Source: Gilliamella sp. wkB171 (lineage in GTDB: Bacteria; Pseudomonadota; Gammaproteobacteria; Enterobacterales; Orbaceae). From it: a DNA stretch of 64,000 bases. The notes under the pieces were generated by a model. It was not told where the DNA came from, made no database searches, and saw nothing but the letters and a program-made list of their open reading frames with translations. Position numbers and translations under genes: made by a program. Where the stretch lies: NCBI RefSeq assembly GCF_001693755.1, contig NZ_LYST01000031.1, positions 1-64,000 on the forward strand, given 5' to 3'. The stretch's first letter is position 1, and each line of letters opens with the position of its first letter. This document shows, in pieces, positions 51,606 through 62,027 of the stretch.

Positions 51606-52010
51606 TTGTTTTCTCCCTTATAAAAAAGATAACCATTATTATTAATATAACTATAAGTCAAGAAAATGGTACAATAATTAAACAATTAATTCCATAACAT
51701 ATCAAGATCATTTAAGATTAAAATTCAATCATGATAATTATTTTTTTGTTGTCGTTGATCTTTTCAACGACAAAAATAGGATTAATCGAAAATAAAAAAA
51801 GAAAATCTCAATTATTATATGTATTTTTAATTAAATTGACTTTGTTGCTTTTTAATTAAGTTAAATGATAAATCTCAAACTTAGTTATTTTTAACTACTA
51901 CAAATTGTTATATAATCGATAATATTTTGTCTTTAGCACAATATATTGTGTTTCTCATATTATTTCTAAGATACGTTTAAAAATTTAGTGTCTTTAATTA
52001 AGGAACCGCT
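51606..52010. other. Non-coding divergent promoter region before mukF
   Basis: About 400 bases between the small - strand ORF and mukF, very AT-rich with no further gene. It must hold the promoter of mukFEB and that of the small ORF. No clear -10/-35 pair stood out for mukF. The mukF ribosome site AAGGA lies at 52000-52004. The methyltransferase gene cmoM that precedes mukF in E. coli is absent. Confidence 0.4.
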
Positions 52011-53333
52011 ATGATGGATTTTTCCCAATCAGTGCCAGAATTGGTCTCTTGGGCAAAAAAGAATGATTTTTCAATTAATTTGCCGGTGGAACGGCTTGCA
52101 TTTTTATTGGCGATTGCCGTATTAAACAGCGAGCGTTTTGATGGTGAAATGACCGAATCTGAATTAATTGATGCTTTCAGGCATGTTTCACAAATTTTTG
52201 AACAGAGTGAAGATACCATCACTGTTCGAGCAAATAATGCCATTAATGACCTAGTGCGTCAGCGGCTAATTACGCGTTTTGCTAGCGAAATGACTGATGG
52301 ATATTCTATTTATCGTTTGACGCCGTTAGGTATTGGTATTTCTGATTACTACATTCGCCAGCGGGAGTTTTCAACGTTACGTTTGTCTATCCAATTATCC
52401 ATTGTTGCTCAAGAGTTAAAACGAGCCGCTGATGCAGCATTGGAAGGAGGGGATGACTTACACTGGCATCGAAATGTGTTTGCTCCACTAAAATATTCAG
52501 TTGCTGAAATATTTGATAGTATTGATATTACTCAACGAGTGATGGATGAGCAGCAAGCCGATGTAAAACAAAATATTTCGGCATTATTAAGTCAAGACTG
52601 GCAAGCTGCTATTACCAGTTGTGAAGGACTATTAACCGAAACTTCGCAAACCTTACGAGAGTTGCAAGATACGCTGGCCGCAGCAGGTGATAAACTTCAA
52701 GCTAGCCTATTGTTAATTCAAGATGCGACATTAGCTAATCCCGATTTAGATAAAATTAATAACGTGGTAATCGATCTACAAGGTAAGCTAGATCGAATTA
52801 TTGGTTGGGGGCAAAAAGCGATAGATCTTTGGATAGGTTATGACCGACATGTTCATAAATTTATCCGTACAGCAATTGATTTAGATAAAAATCGTGTATT
52901 TTCTCAACGATTACGTAAATCGATTCAGAGCTATTTTGATTTACCTTGGTCCCTGACTTTTGCTAATGCCGACCGTCTACTTGATATGCGTGATGAAGAA
53001 CTTGCTTTACATGAAGCTGAAGTCACAGGTGAATTACCATCAGAACTTGAATATGAAATGATTGAAGAACTTCAAGAACATATTATTGCGCATATTGAAC
53101 AAAATTTATTGGTTTTTAAACAACAAAATAAACCACTTGATATAAGTGTTGCCATTCGTAGCTATTTAGCACAGTTCCCACGCGAACAACATTTTGATAT
53201 TGCAAGATTATTTATCGATCAAGCTATTCGTCTAGGTATTGCCGAAGATGATTTGCTCGGTATCCCTGCCGAATGGAAACCTATCAACGATTATGGAGCT
53301 AAGGTACAAGCACATGTCATCAACAGATATTAA
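52011..53333 (+). CDS. mukF: Chromosome partition protein MukF (kleisin)
   Basis: MukF is the kleisin of the MukBEF condensin, bridging MukB heads and binding MukE. The 440-residue protein equals E. coli MukF in length, begins [20 protein letters not shown], has an N-terminal winged-helix dimerisation domain (about 1-120), a helical middle and a C-terminal winged helix for MukB contact. AAGGA lies 6 bases before ATG 52011. The mukE start lies within its last codons, so translation is coupled. Confidence 0.96.
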   Translation: MMDFSQSVPELVSWAKKNDFSINLPVERLAFLLAIAVLNSERFDGEMTESELIDAFRHVSQIFEQSEDTITVRANNAINDLVRQRLITRFASEMTDGYSIYRLTPLGIGISDYYIRQREFSTLRLSIQLSIVAQELKRAADAALEGGDDLHWHRNVFAPLKYSVAEIFDSIDITQRVMDEQQADVKQNISALLSQDWQAAITSCEGLLTETSQTLRELQDTLAAAGDKLQASLLLIQDATLANPDLDKINNVVIDLQGKLDRIIGWGQKAIDLWIGYDRHVHKFIRTAIDLDKNRVFSQRLRKSIQSYFDLPWSLTFANADRLLDMRDEELALHEAEVTGELPSELEYEMIEELQEHIIAHIEQNLLVFKQQNKPLDISVAIRSYLAQFPREQHFDIARLFIDQAIRLGIAEDDLLGIPAEWKPINDYGAKVQAHVINRY

Positions 53334-54099
53334 AGAATTAGAACAAACTGCTCATCATATTGATGAGGTTATCGGACGTATTGCAGCGAGCTCTCAAGCG
53401 TCAATCGATAAATACATGCCGGTAAAATTAGCTCAAGCAATTGCTAATCCTATTTTTCCTGAATTGGATAGTTTGCTTCGTTCTGGGCGTCATATAGGTA
53501 TTGATGAACTCGATCAACATGCTTTTTTAATGGATTTTCAACTTGAGCTTGAACAATTTTATCAACGCTATAATGTTGAGCTAATACGCGCACCGGAAGG
53601 TTTTTTCTACCTTCGCCCTCGATCAACAACATTAATTCCTCGTTCTGTTCTATCAGAGTTAGATATGCTTGTTGGTAAAGTGCTTTGTTACCTCTATTTA
53701 AGTCCTGAACGGCTAGCTCACGAAGGTATTTTTACCTTACAAGAGTTGTTTGATGAACTGGTGTCTTTAGCTGATGAAAGCAAACTATTAAAGTTGGTCA
53801 ACCAGCGTTCAACTGGGTCTGATTTAGATCGGCAAAAACTCTTTGATAAAGTTAAAACGGCCCTAAATCGTCTGCGCAGATTAGGTATGATCTTTTTTAT
53901 TGTCGGTAATGACAGCAGCCGTTTTCGAATTAATGAATCTATTTTCCGTTTTGGCGCTGACGTGCGCAGTAGTGACGATGCCCAAGAAGCACAATTACGC
54001 CTAATTCGGGATGGTGAAGCGATCAAAATTGAATCATCACTTATCTTAGATGATAATAATGAAGAACAAGATGATGAAGTTAACGAGGAGATTGAATAA
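53314..54099 (+). CDS. mukE: Chromosome partition protein MukE (kite subunit)
   Basis: MukE is the kite subunit of MukBEF, a dimer of winged-helix proteins that binds the MukF middle region. The frame is open from 53239, but ATG 53314 gives [10 protein letters not shown] like the E. coli MSST start. The 261-residue protein is longer than E. coli MukE (about 234) because some 27 residues lie between this start and the conserved [16 protein letters not shown]. The core ([36 protein letters not shown]) is very well conserved. It overlaps mukF by 20 bases and ends 2 bases before mukB. The acidic C-terminal tail is as expected. Confidence 0.95.
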   Translation: MSSTDIKELEQTAHHIDEVIGRIAASSQASIDKYMPVKLAQAIANPIFPELDSLLRSGRHIGIDELDQHAFLMDFQLELEQFYQRYNVELIRAPEGFFYLRPRSTTLIPRSVLSELDMLVGKVLCYLYLSPERLAHEGIFTLQELFDELVSLADESKLLKLVNQRSTGSDLDRQKLFDKVKTALNRLRRLGMIFFIVGNDSSRFRINESIFRFGADVRSSDDAQEAQLRLIRDGEAIKIESSLILDDNNEEQDDEVNEEIE

Positions 54100-54101
54100 T
54101 T

Positions 54102-57100
54102 ATGATTGAACACGGAAAATTTCACTCCTTAACCTTAATCAACTGGAATGGTTTTTTTGCCAGAACATTTGAATTAGATCAACTTGTCACCACACTTTCT
54201 GGGGGGAATGGGGCAGGTAAATCAACCACCATGGCGGCTTTTGTTACCGCATTGATTCCTGATTTAACCTTACTACATTTTCGTAACACTACCGAAGCTG
54301 GTGCAACTTCTGGTTCTCGAGATAAAGGTTTACATGGTAAATTAAAACCTGGTGTTTGTTATTCGATGCTTGATGTGATTAATTCACGTCATCAACGGAT
54401 TATATGTGGTGTTCGATTACAACAAGTTGCGGGTCGTGATAAAAAAGTCGATATTAAACCTTTTCTAATACAAGGTTTACCTGTTGAAATCAAACCAACA
54501 GAATTAGTAACAGAAAGAGTAAACGACAAACAAGCACGAATTCTATCACTGCCTGAATTAAAAGATAAAATTGAATCAATAGAGGGCGTGATTTTTAAAC
54601 AATTTAACTCTATTACTGATTATCACTCAGTGATGTTTGATTTTGGTATATTACCAAAACGATTACGTACCTCATCTGATCGAAGTAAATATTACCGATT
54701 AATTGAAGCGTCACTTTATGGTGGGATTTCAAGTGCCATTACTCGTTCATTGCGTGATTACTTATTACCTGAAAACAGTGGTGTACGTAAAGCTTTTCAG
54801 GATATGGAGGCGGCACTACGTGAAAATCGCATGACATTAGAAGCGATTCGCGTTACGCAATCTGATCGCGATCTATTTAAACACCTCATTACTGAATCAA
54901 CTAATTATGTGGCAGCGGATTATATGCGGCATGCTAATGAGCGCCGTGTTCATATTGAATCGGTACTTGGTTTGCGTCGAGATATGTTTAAAACACAAGA
55001 TTTGTTAATCAGTCATCAATATCGTCAAGTTGAAATGGCAAAAGAGCTCAAAGAGTTTCAAGAAGCCCAAAATGACCTAGAAACTGATTTACAAGCGGCA
55101 AATGACCATCTTAATCTAGCGCAAACAGCTTTACGCCAACAAGAAAAAATTGATCGCTATCAAGCGGACTTAGATGATCTTAATCTAAAACTTGAAGAAC
55201 AAAATGAAGTTGTTATTGAAGCGAATGAACAGTACCAAAGCTACCGTGATCAGGCTGAACAAACTGAACAAGAAGTTGATGAAATAAAAACGCAATTAGC
55301 TGATTATCAACAAGCTCTTGATGTGCAGCAAACGCGGGCAATTCAGTATCAACAAGCTTTGCAAGCGTTGAAAAATGCACAGTCTTTATGCCATTTACCA
55401 AAATTGGGGATCAGTAATATCGAAAATCACTTTGACGTTTTTTCTGAAAAACAAAAAGAGATTACCGAGCAAGTTTTAGAACTTGAGCAAAGATTAAGTG
55501 TTTCTGATGCCGCGATTAATCAGTTTGATCGTGCTTATCAACTTGTAATAAAACTGGTTGGTGATGTTGTTCGTAGTGAAGCATTTACTGCTGCTAAAGA
55601 AGCACTAAGACAATGGCCTTCACAATGTTATCAAGCTGAACAAGCTGAACATTTACAATTACAACTTGATGAGCTTGAACAACGCTTTTTTGAACAAAAA
55701 GAAGCAGAATCACTATTAAACCAATTTTGCAAACGTATTGGTCGACATGTTAATTATGATGAACTTGATGAACTAAAACAGGAACTTGAAGTTCAGTTAG
55801 ATGAAAATGCGGAACTTGCTAATCAATCTAGTGAAAAACGCATTGAATTTAGACAAGAACTTGAACAAATTCAATCTAAAATAGCGGATTATCGACAAAA
55901 AGCACCAATGTGGATAAAAGCACAAGATGCTTTAATTGCCTTACAAGAACAAACCGGACAAAGTTTTACCCACAGTCAAGCTGTCACGCAACATATGCAG
56001 CAGCTGCTTGAGCAAGAACGAACATTGGTTACAGAGCGCGATCAGATAACTTTTAAACGAACTCAATTAGATACACAAATAGAACAACTCAATCAACCTA
56101 GTGGTGTTGATGACGGCCGTTTATCGGCATTAGCTGAGCGGTTTAATGGTGTACTTCTTTCTGAAATTTATGAAGATGTGACTATTGAAGATGCGCCTTA
56201 TTTCTCGGCATTATATGGTCCTTCAAGACAAGCGATTGTGGTACCGGACTTATCGTTAGTCAAAACGCAGCTTGAAAATCTTACTGCTAGCGAAGAAGAC
56301 TACCCTGAAGATATCTATTTTATTGAAGGCGATCCTTCTTCATTTGACGACAGTGTATTTGATTGTGAAGAGATGAATAAAGCGGTATTGGTTAAAACTG
56401 GTGATCGTCAATGGCGCTTTTCCAGTTTTCCAACGGTACCATTATTTGGCCGAGCTGCTCGTGAAGTTCATCTGGAAAAATTATCGGCAGAGCGTGATGA
56501 ACTTCATGAACGTTATGCCACTATCTCGTTTGATTTACAAAAATTACAACGTATAGAACAAAATGTGGGTCAATTTATTGGTGAATATTTATCCGTTGCC
56601 TTTGATATTGATCCTGAAGCAGAAGCACAAAAATTATCAACCAGACGCAACGAGATTGAGCGTCAATTATCCTCTCAAGAAGCGATAGATAAGCAGAATC
56701 AACAACAAGTAGCTAATTGCAAAGAGCAGTTAGCAACGGTTAATCGTCTAGTTGCGCAAATGCATTTATTAGCTGACGAAGATTTAGCGGACCGGGTTGA
56801 TGATTTACGTGAACAAGTTGCCGAAGCACAAGATGCTGCACAATATGTTGGTCGCAATCGTCACACTGTTTCTGAGCTTGAGCCTATTGTGGCCGTTTTA
56901 CAAAGTGACCCAGAACAGAACGAAGCGTTACGTGAGCAATATAATACCGTTAAGTCGCAACAACAGACTATTCGTCAACAAGTGTTTGCACTTACTGAAG
57001 TTATGCAACGCCGAGCCCATTTTAGTTATGAAGATTCAGCCGGCATGTTAAATGAAAACGCCGATTTGAACGAAAAGTTACGTGCTCGTTTAGACGTTGT

Positions 57101-58520
57101 AGAAGCACAGCGAACTGATGCTCGTCGCCAAATGCAGCAGTATCAAGATAAGTATAATCAATACAATCAAACATTAGCTTCATTAAAAAGTGCATTTGAA
57201 ACTAAACGTGACATGCTTAATGAACTGCATAAAGAGATTGAACAAATTGGTGTTAAAGCTGATGCCATCACGGAAGAGAGGGCTAGGGTACGTCGTGATG
57301 AGATCCATCAAAAATTAAACAGCAACCGTCAGCACTGTAGTTCGCTCGAGAAACAACTGATTATGTGTGAAAGCGAAATGACGCAAATGCAAAAACGTTT
57401 AGCTCAAACACTCCGTGATTATAAACAATTACGTGAACAGGTTGTTGAAGCCAAAGCTGGTTGGTGTTTAGTTTTACGGCTCGTCAAAGAAAATAGCGTT
57501 GAACGACGATTACATCGTCGAGAATTAGCTTATTTAAGTGCTGATGAACTGCGCTCAATGTCAGATAAGGCGCTAGGTTCACTACGTTTGGCTGTGAATG
57601 ATAATGAACATTTACGTGATGTATTACGATTATCTGAAGATCCAAAACGTCCGGAACGTAAAATTCAATTTTATATTGCGGTTTATAAACATCTTCGTGA
57701 ACGAATTCGTCAAGATATCGTCAAAACAGATGATCCAATTGAAGCAATTGAGCAAATGGAAATTGAATTATCACGTTTAACTGAAGAATTAACCTCGCGT
57801 GAGCAACAATTAGCGATAAGTTCGAAAAGTGTGGCAAACATTATTCGAAAAACTATACAGCGTGAACAAAATCGTATCCGTATGCTTAACCAAGGTCTAC
57901 AGGCTGTGGCATTTGGACAAGTTAACGGTGTACGCTTAAATGTTACCATTCGTGAAGCTCACTCATCATTATTAGCTGCATTAGCCGATGATCAAAATGA
58001 GCATCAAGATCTGTTTAGCAATAATCGTATTACCTTCTCAGAAGCGTTAGCTAAACTTTATCAACGTTTGAATCCACATATTGATATGGGGCAACGAACT
58101 GCACAAAATATTGGGGAAGAGCTGTTAGATTATCGAAACTATCTCGAGCTGGATGTTGAAGTTAATCGTGGTGCTGATGGTTGGTTACGCGCGGAAAGTG
58201 GCGCATTATCAACTGGTGAAGCAATTGGTACTGGTATGTCAATCCTCTTGATGGTCATTCAAAGTTGGGAAGAAGAATCAAAACGTCTACGTAATAAAGA
58301 TATTTTACCATGTCGCTTATTATTCTTAGACGAAGCTGCCCGATTGGATGCTAAATCAATTGCCACATTATTTGAGCTGTGTGAACGACTCGAAATGCAA
58401 CTGATTATTGCAGCACCAGAAAATATCAGCCCAGAAAAAGGGACTACTTATAAACTGGTGCGTAAAGTAATGAATAACCAAGAACATGTACATGTGGTTG
58501 GTTTAAAAGGCTTTGCTTAG
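54102..58520 (+). CDS. mukB: Chromosome partition protein MukB (SMC-like)
   Basis: MukB is the SMC-like ATPase of the MukBEF condensin that organises the chromosome. The 1472-residue protein (E. coli 1486) has the head half with Walker [10 protein letters not shown] and Lys40, long heptad-rich coiled coils (about 280-650 and 790-1100), a central hinge (about 655-785, with [14 protein letters not shown]) and the C-terminal head with signature [12 protein letters not shown] and Walker [12 protein letters not shown]. It is the last gene of mukFEB and is followed by a terminator. Confidence 0.97.
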   Translation: MIEHGKFHSLTLINWNGFFARTFELDQLVTTLSGGNGAGKSTTMAAFVTALIPDLTLLHFRNTTEAGATSGSRDKGLHGKLKPGVCYSMLDVINSRHQRIICGVRLQQVAGRDKKVDIKPFLIQGLPVEIKPTELVTERVNDKQARILSLPELKDKIESIEGVIFKQFNSITDYHSVMFDFGILPKRLRTSSDRSKYYRLIEASLYGGISSAITRSLRDYLLPENSGVRKAFQDMEAALRENRMTLEAIRVTQSDRDLFKHLITESTNYVAADYMRHANERRVHIESVLGLRRDMFKTQDLLISHQYRQVEMAKELKEFQEAQNDLETDLQAANDHLNLAQTALRQQEKIDRYQADLDDLNLKLEEQNEVVIEANEQYQSYRDQAEQTEQEVDEIKTQLADYQQALDVQQTRAIQYQQALQALKNAQSLCHLPKLGISNIENHFDVFSEKQKEITEQVLELEQRLSVSDAAINQFDRAYQLVIKLVGDVVRSEAFTAAKEALRQWPSQCYQAEQAEHLQLQLDELEQRFFEQKEAESLLNQFCKRIGRHVNYDELDELKQELEVQLDENAELANQSSEKRIEFRQELEQIQSKIADYRQKAPMWIKAQDALIALQEQTGQSFTHSQAVTQHMQQLLEQERTLVTERDQITFKRTQLDTQIEQLNQPSGVDDGRLSALAERFNGVLLSEIYEDVTIEDAPYFSALYGPSRQAIVVPDLSLVKTQLENLTASEEDYPEDIYFIEGDPSSFDDSVFDCEEMNKAVLVKTGDRQWRFSSFPTVPLFGRAAREVHLEKLSAERDELHERYATISFDLQKLQRIEQNVGQFIGEYLSVAFDIDPEAEAQKLSTRRNEIERQLSSQEAIDKQNQQQVANCKEQLATVNRLVAQMHLLADEDLADRVDDLREQVAEAQDAAQYVGRNRHTVSELEPIVAVLQSDPEQNEALREQYNTVKSQQQTIRQQVFALTEVMQRRAHFSYEDSAGMLNENADLNEKLRARLDVVEAQRTDARRQMQQYQDKYNQYNQTLASLKSAFETKRDMLNELHKEIEQIGVKADAITEERARVRRDEIHQKLNSNRQHCSSLEKQLIMCESEMTQMQKRLAQTLRDYKQLREQVVEAKAGWCLVLRLVKENSVERRLHRRELAYLSADELRSMSDKALGSLRLAVNDNEHLRDVLRLSEDPKRPERKIQFYIAVYKHLRERIRQDIVKTDDPIEAIEQMEIELSRLTEELTSREQQLAISSKSVANIIRKTIQREQNRIRMLNQGLQAVAFGQVNGVRLNVTIREAHSSLLAALADDQNEHQDLFSNNRITFSEALAKLYQRLNPHIDMGQRTAQNIGEELLDYRNYLELDVEVNRGADGWLRAESGALSTGEAIGTGMSILLMVIQSWEEESKRLRNKDILPCRLLFLDEAARLDAKSIATLFELCERLEMQLIIAAPENISPEKGTTYKLVRKVMNNQEHVHVVGLKGFA

Positions 58521-58548
58521 TTTTTATTTGATATTATCTTAAACAGAT

Positions 58549-58578
58549 TTCGCCGAGTATTATCGGCGAATCTTTCCT
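58549..58578 (+). terminator. Terminator after mukB
   Basis: TTCGCCGA (58549-58556) pairs with TCGGCGAA (58563-58570) with a 6-base loop, followed by an interrupted T-rich tract. Confidence 0.75.
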
Positions 58579-58911
58579 TTTCTGTATATTTATCTTCATT
58601 AATGTCATTTTATATATCTCGATGATTTACAATGTCTTGTGCGAAAGTTATGACATTGTTGCCCGTTATAGCTGATAATTTTTTGCAGCTATTGTCTGGT
58701 CTTGCTGTTAATAATATCGATGGTGATGCAGAAATTGCATTAAACATTTATGTAAAAGGGTGTCCATTGTAAACGAAGGTATCGCTGCTTGTCGTGGTAA
58801 CAATTTATAGTCGCGTGACTTGTCAAAAAGTTTAAGGAAAGATTAATGCTTATATAAAAACTTGCTTAATCATTTTTTAGATTAGTTGTGAAATAAACTT
58901 GTTAAATCATC
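58579..58911. other. Interval between mukB and lemA terminators, possible debris
   Basis: No convincing gene. A short + strand frame from ATG 58632 to the stop at 58770-58772 would encode 46 residues (MSCAKVMTLLPVIADNF...), but it lacks a ribosome site and matches no family I know. Its codon choice looks more like coding DNA than the flanks do, so it may be the relic of a larger gene. Confidence 0.3.
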
Positions 58912-58951
58912 AATAAAAAATAACCTTCTTTGCCTTAAAAGCTAAGAAGGT
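58912..58951 (-). terminator. Terminator after lemA
   Basis: On the - strand, ACCTTCTT (58951-58944) pairs with AAGAAGGT (58930-58923), with a second short GC pairing inside the loop, followed by a T-run. Confidence 0.8.
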
Positions 58952-58977
58952 ATTTACAATCACAATTGTTGGTTGGA

Positions 58978-59610
58978 TTAATCTTGTTCTGAATTGTTAC
59001 TGGTTTTTTCTTTCATTTTTTTTACGCTTTGTGAGGCTACCGATGCCATTCTACCCATAGTGTCTCTTAAAATTTTTCCATCATCGGTTTTAAACGAAGC
59101 TAATTGATCGATACCATTTTCGTCAACTTCAAAATATGAAGCTTCATTAAATCCTAGTTTACTAGCGTAAAATAAATGTGGAATGCTACCACGAGTTGCA
59201 TTATAGTTTTGCACTGCAGCATTGTAAGCTTCTCGTCTTTCTAGAACAGTATTTTCAATTTCGTCTAATTGAACCATCAATTGTTGATATGTTGTATTTG
59301 CCTTTAAATCTGGATATCGATTTGCCAACATTTGAACATTACCTATTATATGAGAGGCTTCTGATGAGGCTGCATTAGCTTGGCTAATACTATCACTTTC
59401 AGTAATGGTAAAATGAGTTAATTTTTCATGATCCCCATAGCTTGATGCTATATCTGAAAGGCGTTGTGCTATATCGTGTCTTTTTTTGATTGTTGCATAG
59501 ATATTTGATTGTTTCTGTTTGACATTTTCGGCTAAACCTCTAAGTTTATTATATGCAAAAAACAGCCAACCAATGATAAGGATGAGAATTATAATCAAAG
59601 TTGTAAACAT
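58978..59610 (-). CDS. LemA family protein
   Basis: A 210-residue protein with one N-terminal membrane helix (about 3-20) and a long helical body. It has the LemA pattern: YNKLRGLAENVKQKQSNIYATIKKRHDIAQRLSDIA, a later NRYPDLKANTTYQQLMVQLDEIENTVLERREAYNAAVQNYN-type block split over residues 95-143, and LFYASKLGFNEASYFEV. Family members are exposed on one side of the membrane; function is poorly known. AAGG lies 6 bases before the ATG. It is monocistronic with its own terminator. Confidence 0.88.
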   Translation of the reverse strand: MFTTLIIILILIIGWLFFAYNKLRGLAENVKQKQSNIYATIKKRHDIAQRLSDIASSYGDHEKLTHFTITESDSISQANAASSEASHIIGNVQMLANRYPDLKANTTYQQLMVQLDEIENTVLERREAYNAAVQNYNATRGSIPHLFYASKLGFNEASYFEVDENGIDQLASFKTDDGKILRDTMGRMASVASQSVKKMKEKTSNNSEQD

Positions 59611-59949
59611 AAATGACCTTTTAAATAATTGTATATTTTTTATTTATTTGAATAAATTTCCCTAATCTTATTAGCATAATATTCACAACTAAGATTAAAT
59701 GATCACTAACTCGTTTTTGTGAATTTATATCATTTACACTACTCAGGGAGCCTCTATTTTATAGATGTCCAAAACAGTTGTTTTGGTCACAATAGTAAGG
59801 GGGCTAATTGCCAATTTATTATTAAATTGGCAAAAGCGATTTGAACGGTATCATATATTTTTAGTTTTTACAACTTATTGTTAATTATAGAATTGTTAAA
59901 AATGCTATCTATTTTAAGTTATGATAGACATAATTAATTAGATGATGAA
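59611..59949. other. Intergenic region with clustered inverted repeats
   Basis: About 340 bases without a gene. Two perfect inverted repeats lie close together: an 8-bp stem with a 2-base loop at 59769-59786, and an 11-bp stem with a 4-base loop at 59808-59833. No T-run follows either. They may be remnants of a mobile-element end or a structured RNA; I could not assign them. Confidence 0.45.
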
Positions 59950-59977
59950 ATATAAAAAACCGCCATTTTAGGCGGTT
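59950..59977 (-). terminator. Terminator after the phosphatase gene
   Basis: On the - strand, AACCGCC (59977-59971) pairs with GGCGGTT (59964-59958) over a 6-base loop, then a T-run. It lies about 35 bases after the phosphatase stop. Confidence 0.9.
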
Positions 59978-60011
59978 CATTCACTTAACCAACTGGAACG
60001 TAAATTCACTA

Positions 60012-60533
60012 TCACTCTTTTGCTATTTTGTTTAAAGCCAATGGCAAGAATTCATTTAATTGACTTTCTACTTTGATATAAGCTTCTAAAGGTTTTTGAT
60101 AGGGATCAGAAAGATCTTCATTTTTACCTGTAGAAAACTCAGATAATGTGAAGACTTTACCTTTTGCTTGTGGATATTGTTCTAAAATTTTTGCTTTATG
60201 TTTTTGTGTCATAGTCAGCAAATATTCTGATTTATCAATATCCGCTTTTGTTAATTGTGTTGCTTTATGTGATGAGATATCAATACCATGTTGTTTTAAT
60301 ACCGTCACTGTCCCTTGTTCTGGTGCGGTTTCTTTAGGATCAACATTCACACCTCTTGATTGCACGATAATATTTAGATTATGTTTTTTTACATAATCAT
60401 TTGCCAAGGCTTCAGCCATTGGACTACGTCCCGTATTACCAGTACAAACAAATGTAACAATATGATCTAATGCAAAGCAAGAACTACTAAAAAATACAAA
60501 TAAACAAACTAAAAATTTTTTTAACATAGACAT
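60012..60533 (-). CDS. Exported low-molecular-weight protein phosphatase
   Basis: A 173-residue protein of the low-molecular-weight phosphatase/arsenate reductase family with a signal peptide (about 1-21, ending SSCFA). The P-loop is C30-TGNTG-R36 followed by SPMAEAL, and the general acid is Asp143 in LSDPY. The third position after the two glycine/asparagine residues is Thr34; in Bacillus YwlE the equivalent threonine selects phosphoarginine, while tyrosine phosphatases have isoleucine there. Export is unusual for this family. An AGGA ribosome site 6-9 bases before the ATG supports the start and thus the signal peptide. Substrate unknown; the gene has its own terminator. Confidence 0.85.
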   Translation of the reverse strand: MSMLKKFLVCLFVFFSSSCFALDHIVTFVCTGNTGRSPMAEALANDYVKKHNLNIIVQSRGVNVDPKETAPEQGTVTVLKQHGIDISSHKATQLTKADIDKSEYLLTMTQKHKAKILEQYPQAKGKVFTLSEFSTGKNEDLSDPYQKPLEAYIKVESQLNEFLPLALNKIAKE

Positions 60534-60678
60534 TCTATTTCCTTTATCAATGGCTTATTACAATTTAAGCAAATTTTATACTAAATAACATTAAACACAA
60601 GTTTATCATAGTGTTATAACTTATTAGCTTTTGATTTATCAAATAACAATATAATAAAAAACAAGAAACCGATTATGT

Positions 60679-60921
60679 TTACCTGTTGTTGTTTTGTTTA
60701 ACTAAATACAAAATATTATTTATGGCGGTTTTAGATTGTTGGCTGTTTTTCCAACAAGTTGAGCCTGTTAATAATGCGCCTTTGCTTAGAATTTCATCTA
60801 AAGTGGCGTGGCGTAATTTATCAAAAGAATCAAGTTCCATTTGTTCAAGTCTGTCAATAATTTTGCCACCCACAAATTTTAGTTGTAACAATTGTTGTCG
60901 CTCTGTTTCTGAAAAAGCCAT
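60679..60921 (-). CDS. Small helix-hairpin-helix protein
   Basis: An 80-residue protein with a helix-hairpin-helix region LLQLKFVGGKIIDRLEQMELDSF split as two helices, a second helix LRHATLDEIL and a conserved GSTCWKNS segment. It resembles small stand-alone proteins of Pasteurellaceae and Vibrionaceae of unknown function; DNA binding is suggested by the motif only. AGGA lies 5 bases before the ATG. It is downstream of the ClbS/DfsB gene with about 45 bases between, so may share its transcript. Confidence 0.7.
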   Translation of the reverse strand: MAFSETERQQLLQLKFVGGKIIDRLEQMELDSFDKLRHATLDEILSKGALLTGSTCWKNSQQSKTAINNILYLVKQNNNR

Positions 60922-60965
60922 ATCATTCCTATTTGGATTACATTAATATTAATTTTAATTTATAT

Positions 60966-61481
60966 TTAAACTTGTTCACTTAACTTTTTCCACTTTCTGA
61001 TTTTGGTTCGAAATGATTTAAACGGTGCCACAGAATTAATATGAATAAAGCGCGCTACGTTCCAAGATTCAGGGAAAGGTTTAGTCCAATTACGTCTGTC
61101 TTTAATAAATAACGTATCATCATCCAAAGATTCAATCCAATTATTCCAGATAACAAGTTTCTGGTTAAATAATGTAATTAGTTCTTGTAATGAATAATCC
61201 TGATAAATCTTATAAAAGTGTTGATATAATGTGCCTAACTGATTCCATTTGTAGCCTTCTGCTGGTAATGTTGGGGTTTGTCCTGCAAGTTCATCATCAT
61301 CCCAAGACTTAACAAGATCCAGCCATCCTAACTGATAAGCAATCATTTGCGCAGGAGTACGATCGACACCATGAATTAACTGATCTTTTTGAGATTCTGT
61401 TAACGTATCAAATTCTTCAATAAACAATTTAGCGGTTTTGTTTATTTCATTCAATAACTGTTGTTTACTGGTATAAGCCAT
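60966..61481 (-). CDS. ClbS/DfsB family four-helix bundle protein
   Basis: A 171-residue protein of the DinB-like ClbS/DfsB family: it starts MAYTSKQQLLNEINKTAKLF and has the TPAQMIAYQLGWLDLVKSW block, KWNQLG and the C-terminal NVARFIHINSVAPFKSFRTKIRKW. ClbS of E. coli protects from colibactin, but most family members are uncharacterised and no colibactin genes are here. ATG 61481 is chosen, as TTG 61487 is only 3 bases from the AAGGA site. It begins 13 bases after the chorismate mutase-like stop, so they are probably an operon. Confidence 0.85.
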   Translation of the reverse strand: MAYTSKQQLLNEINKTAKLFIEEFDTLTESQKDQLIHGVDRTPAQMIAYQLGWLDLVKSWDDDELAGQTPTLPAEGYKWNQLGTLYQHFYKIYQDYSLQELITLFNQKLVIWNNWIESLDDDTLFIKDRRNWTKPFPESWNVARFIHINSVAPFKSFRTKIRKWKKLSEQV

Positions 61482-61494
61482 AGGCAAACTATCC

Positions 61495-61809
61495 TTATTT
61501 CTCTTTATTTTTAAATTGCTTTAATTCTTCATCAATAAAATAACGAACCAAATTAGCATATAACGCTTTAATAATATCGCCATTTAGTCCTAACTCATTG
61601 GCCCAAAGCTTTCGTTGCTCAAGCATAGTGTCAACACGGGCTTTGGCTTGTACAGCACTAGCACTTTTTTTAAATTCACTAGCAGCTTTAACATATTCAA
61701 AGCGAGCTGCAAATAGCTTAATAACAGTGTAATCAATCTGATCTATCTCTGAACGAATATCGTCCATATTACAGCATTGTTTGGGTGTTAACTTAGGATT
61801 ATATTGCAT
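61495..61809 (-). CDS. Chorismate mutase / isochorismate pyruvate lyase-like protein
   Basis: A 104-residue all-helical AroQ-type protein. The pattern MDDIRSEIDQIDYTVIKLF, YVKAASEFKKS, RVDTMLEQRKLWANELGL and the LYANLVRYFIDEELKQF tail is closer to PchB-type isochorismate pyruvate lyases than to the bifunctional chorismate mutases. PchB makes salicylate and also has weak mutase activity; no salicylate or siderophore genes are near, so the role is open. AGGAT precedes the ATG by 7-8 bases. It is the first gene of a small - strand group lying downstream of the integrase scar. Confidence 0.82.
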   Translation of the reverse strand: MQYNPKLTPKQCCNMDDIRSEIDQIDYTVIKLFAARFEYVKAASEFKKSASAVQAKARVDTMLEQRKLWANELGLNGDIIKALYANLVRYFIDEELKQFKNKEK

Positions 61810-61887
61810 GATATTTATCCTGTTAAAAATTAATCAATGACTATCCTAACATTATGCTGTTTTATATAAAACTATTAATCATAATTT

Positions 61888-62027
61888 TTAATTTTGAATT
61901 ATATCTTTGTAGCTTTTTGGGGGGATTATTTTTACTATAACTCGTTTTAACTCGTAAATATCTATTCCACTGTCAAACAATGAGTAATTTTTATCGCTAG
62001 GCTTGCTTTGGTGTGGCTATCTGTCAA
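61888..62027 (-). pseudogene. Tyrosine-type integrase N-terminal remnant
   Basis: On the - strand from TTG 62027, LTDSHTKA is followed, after a one-base frameshift at about 62004, by KPSDKNYSLFDSG (62004-61966). Together they recreate the typical start of a tRNA-adjacent P4-type integrase (LTDxxIKxAKPxDKxYxLxDxxGLY). The sequence after the DSG is degraded and the rest of the roughly 400-residue enzyme is gone. It lies about 200 bases from the 3' end of tRNA-Leu, on the same strand, as expected for such integrases. The identification is by pattern, and the remnant is short. Confidence 0.65.

Noticed and set aside
53239-53313. Longer mukE start at 53239
   Set aside because: The extra 25 codons lie inside mukF and lack family similarity; ATG 53314 gives the MSST start seen in E. 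coli.
58632-58772. 46-codon + strand frame between mukB and lemA
   Set aside because: No ribosome site, no recognised family and possible debris; not called as a gene.
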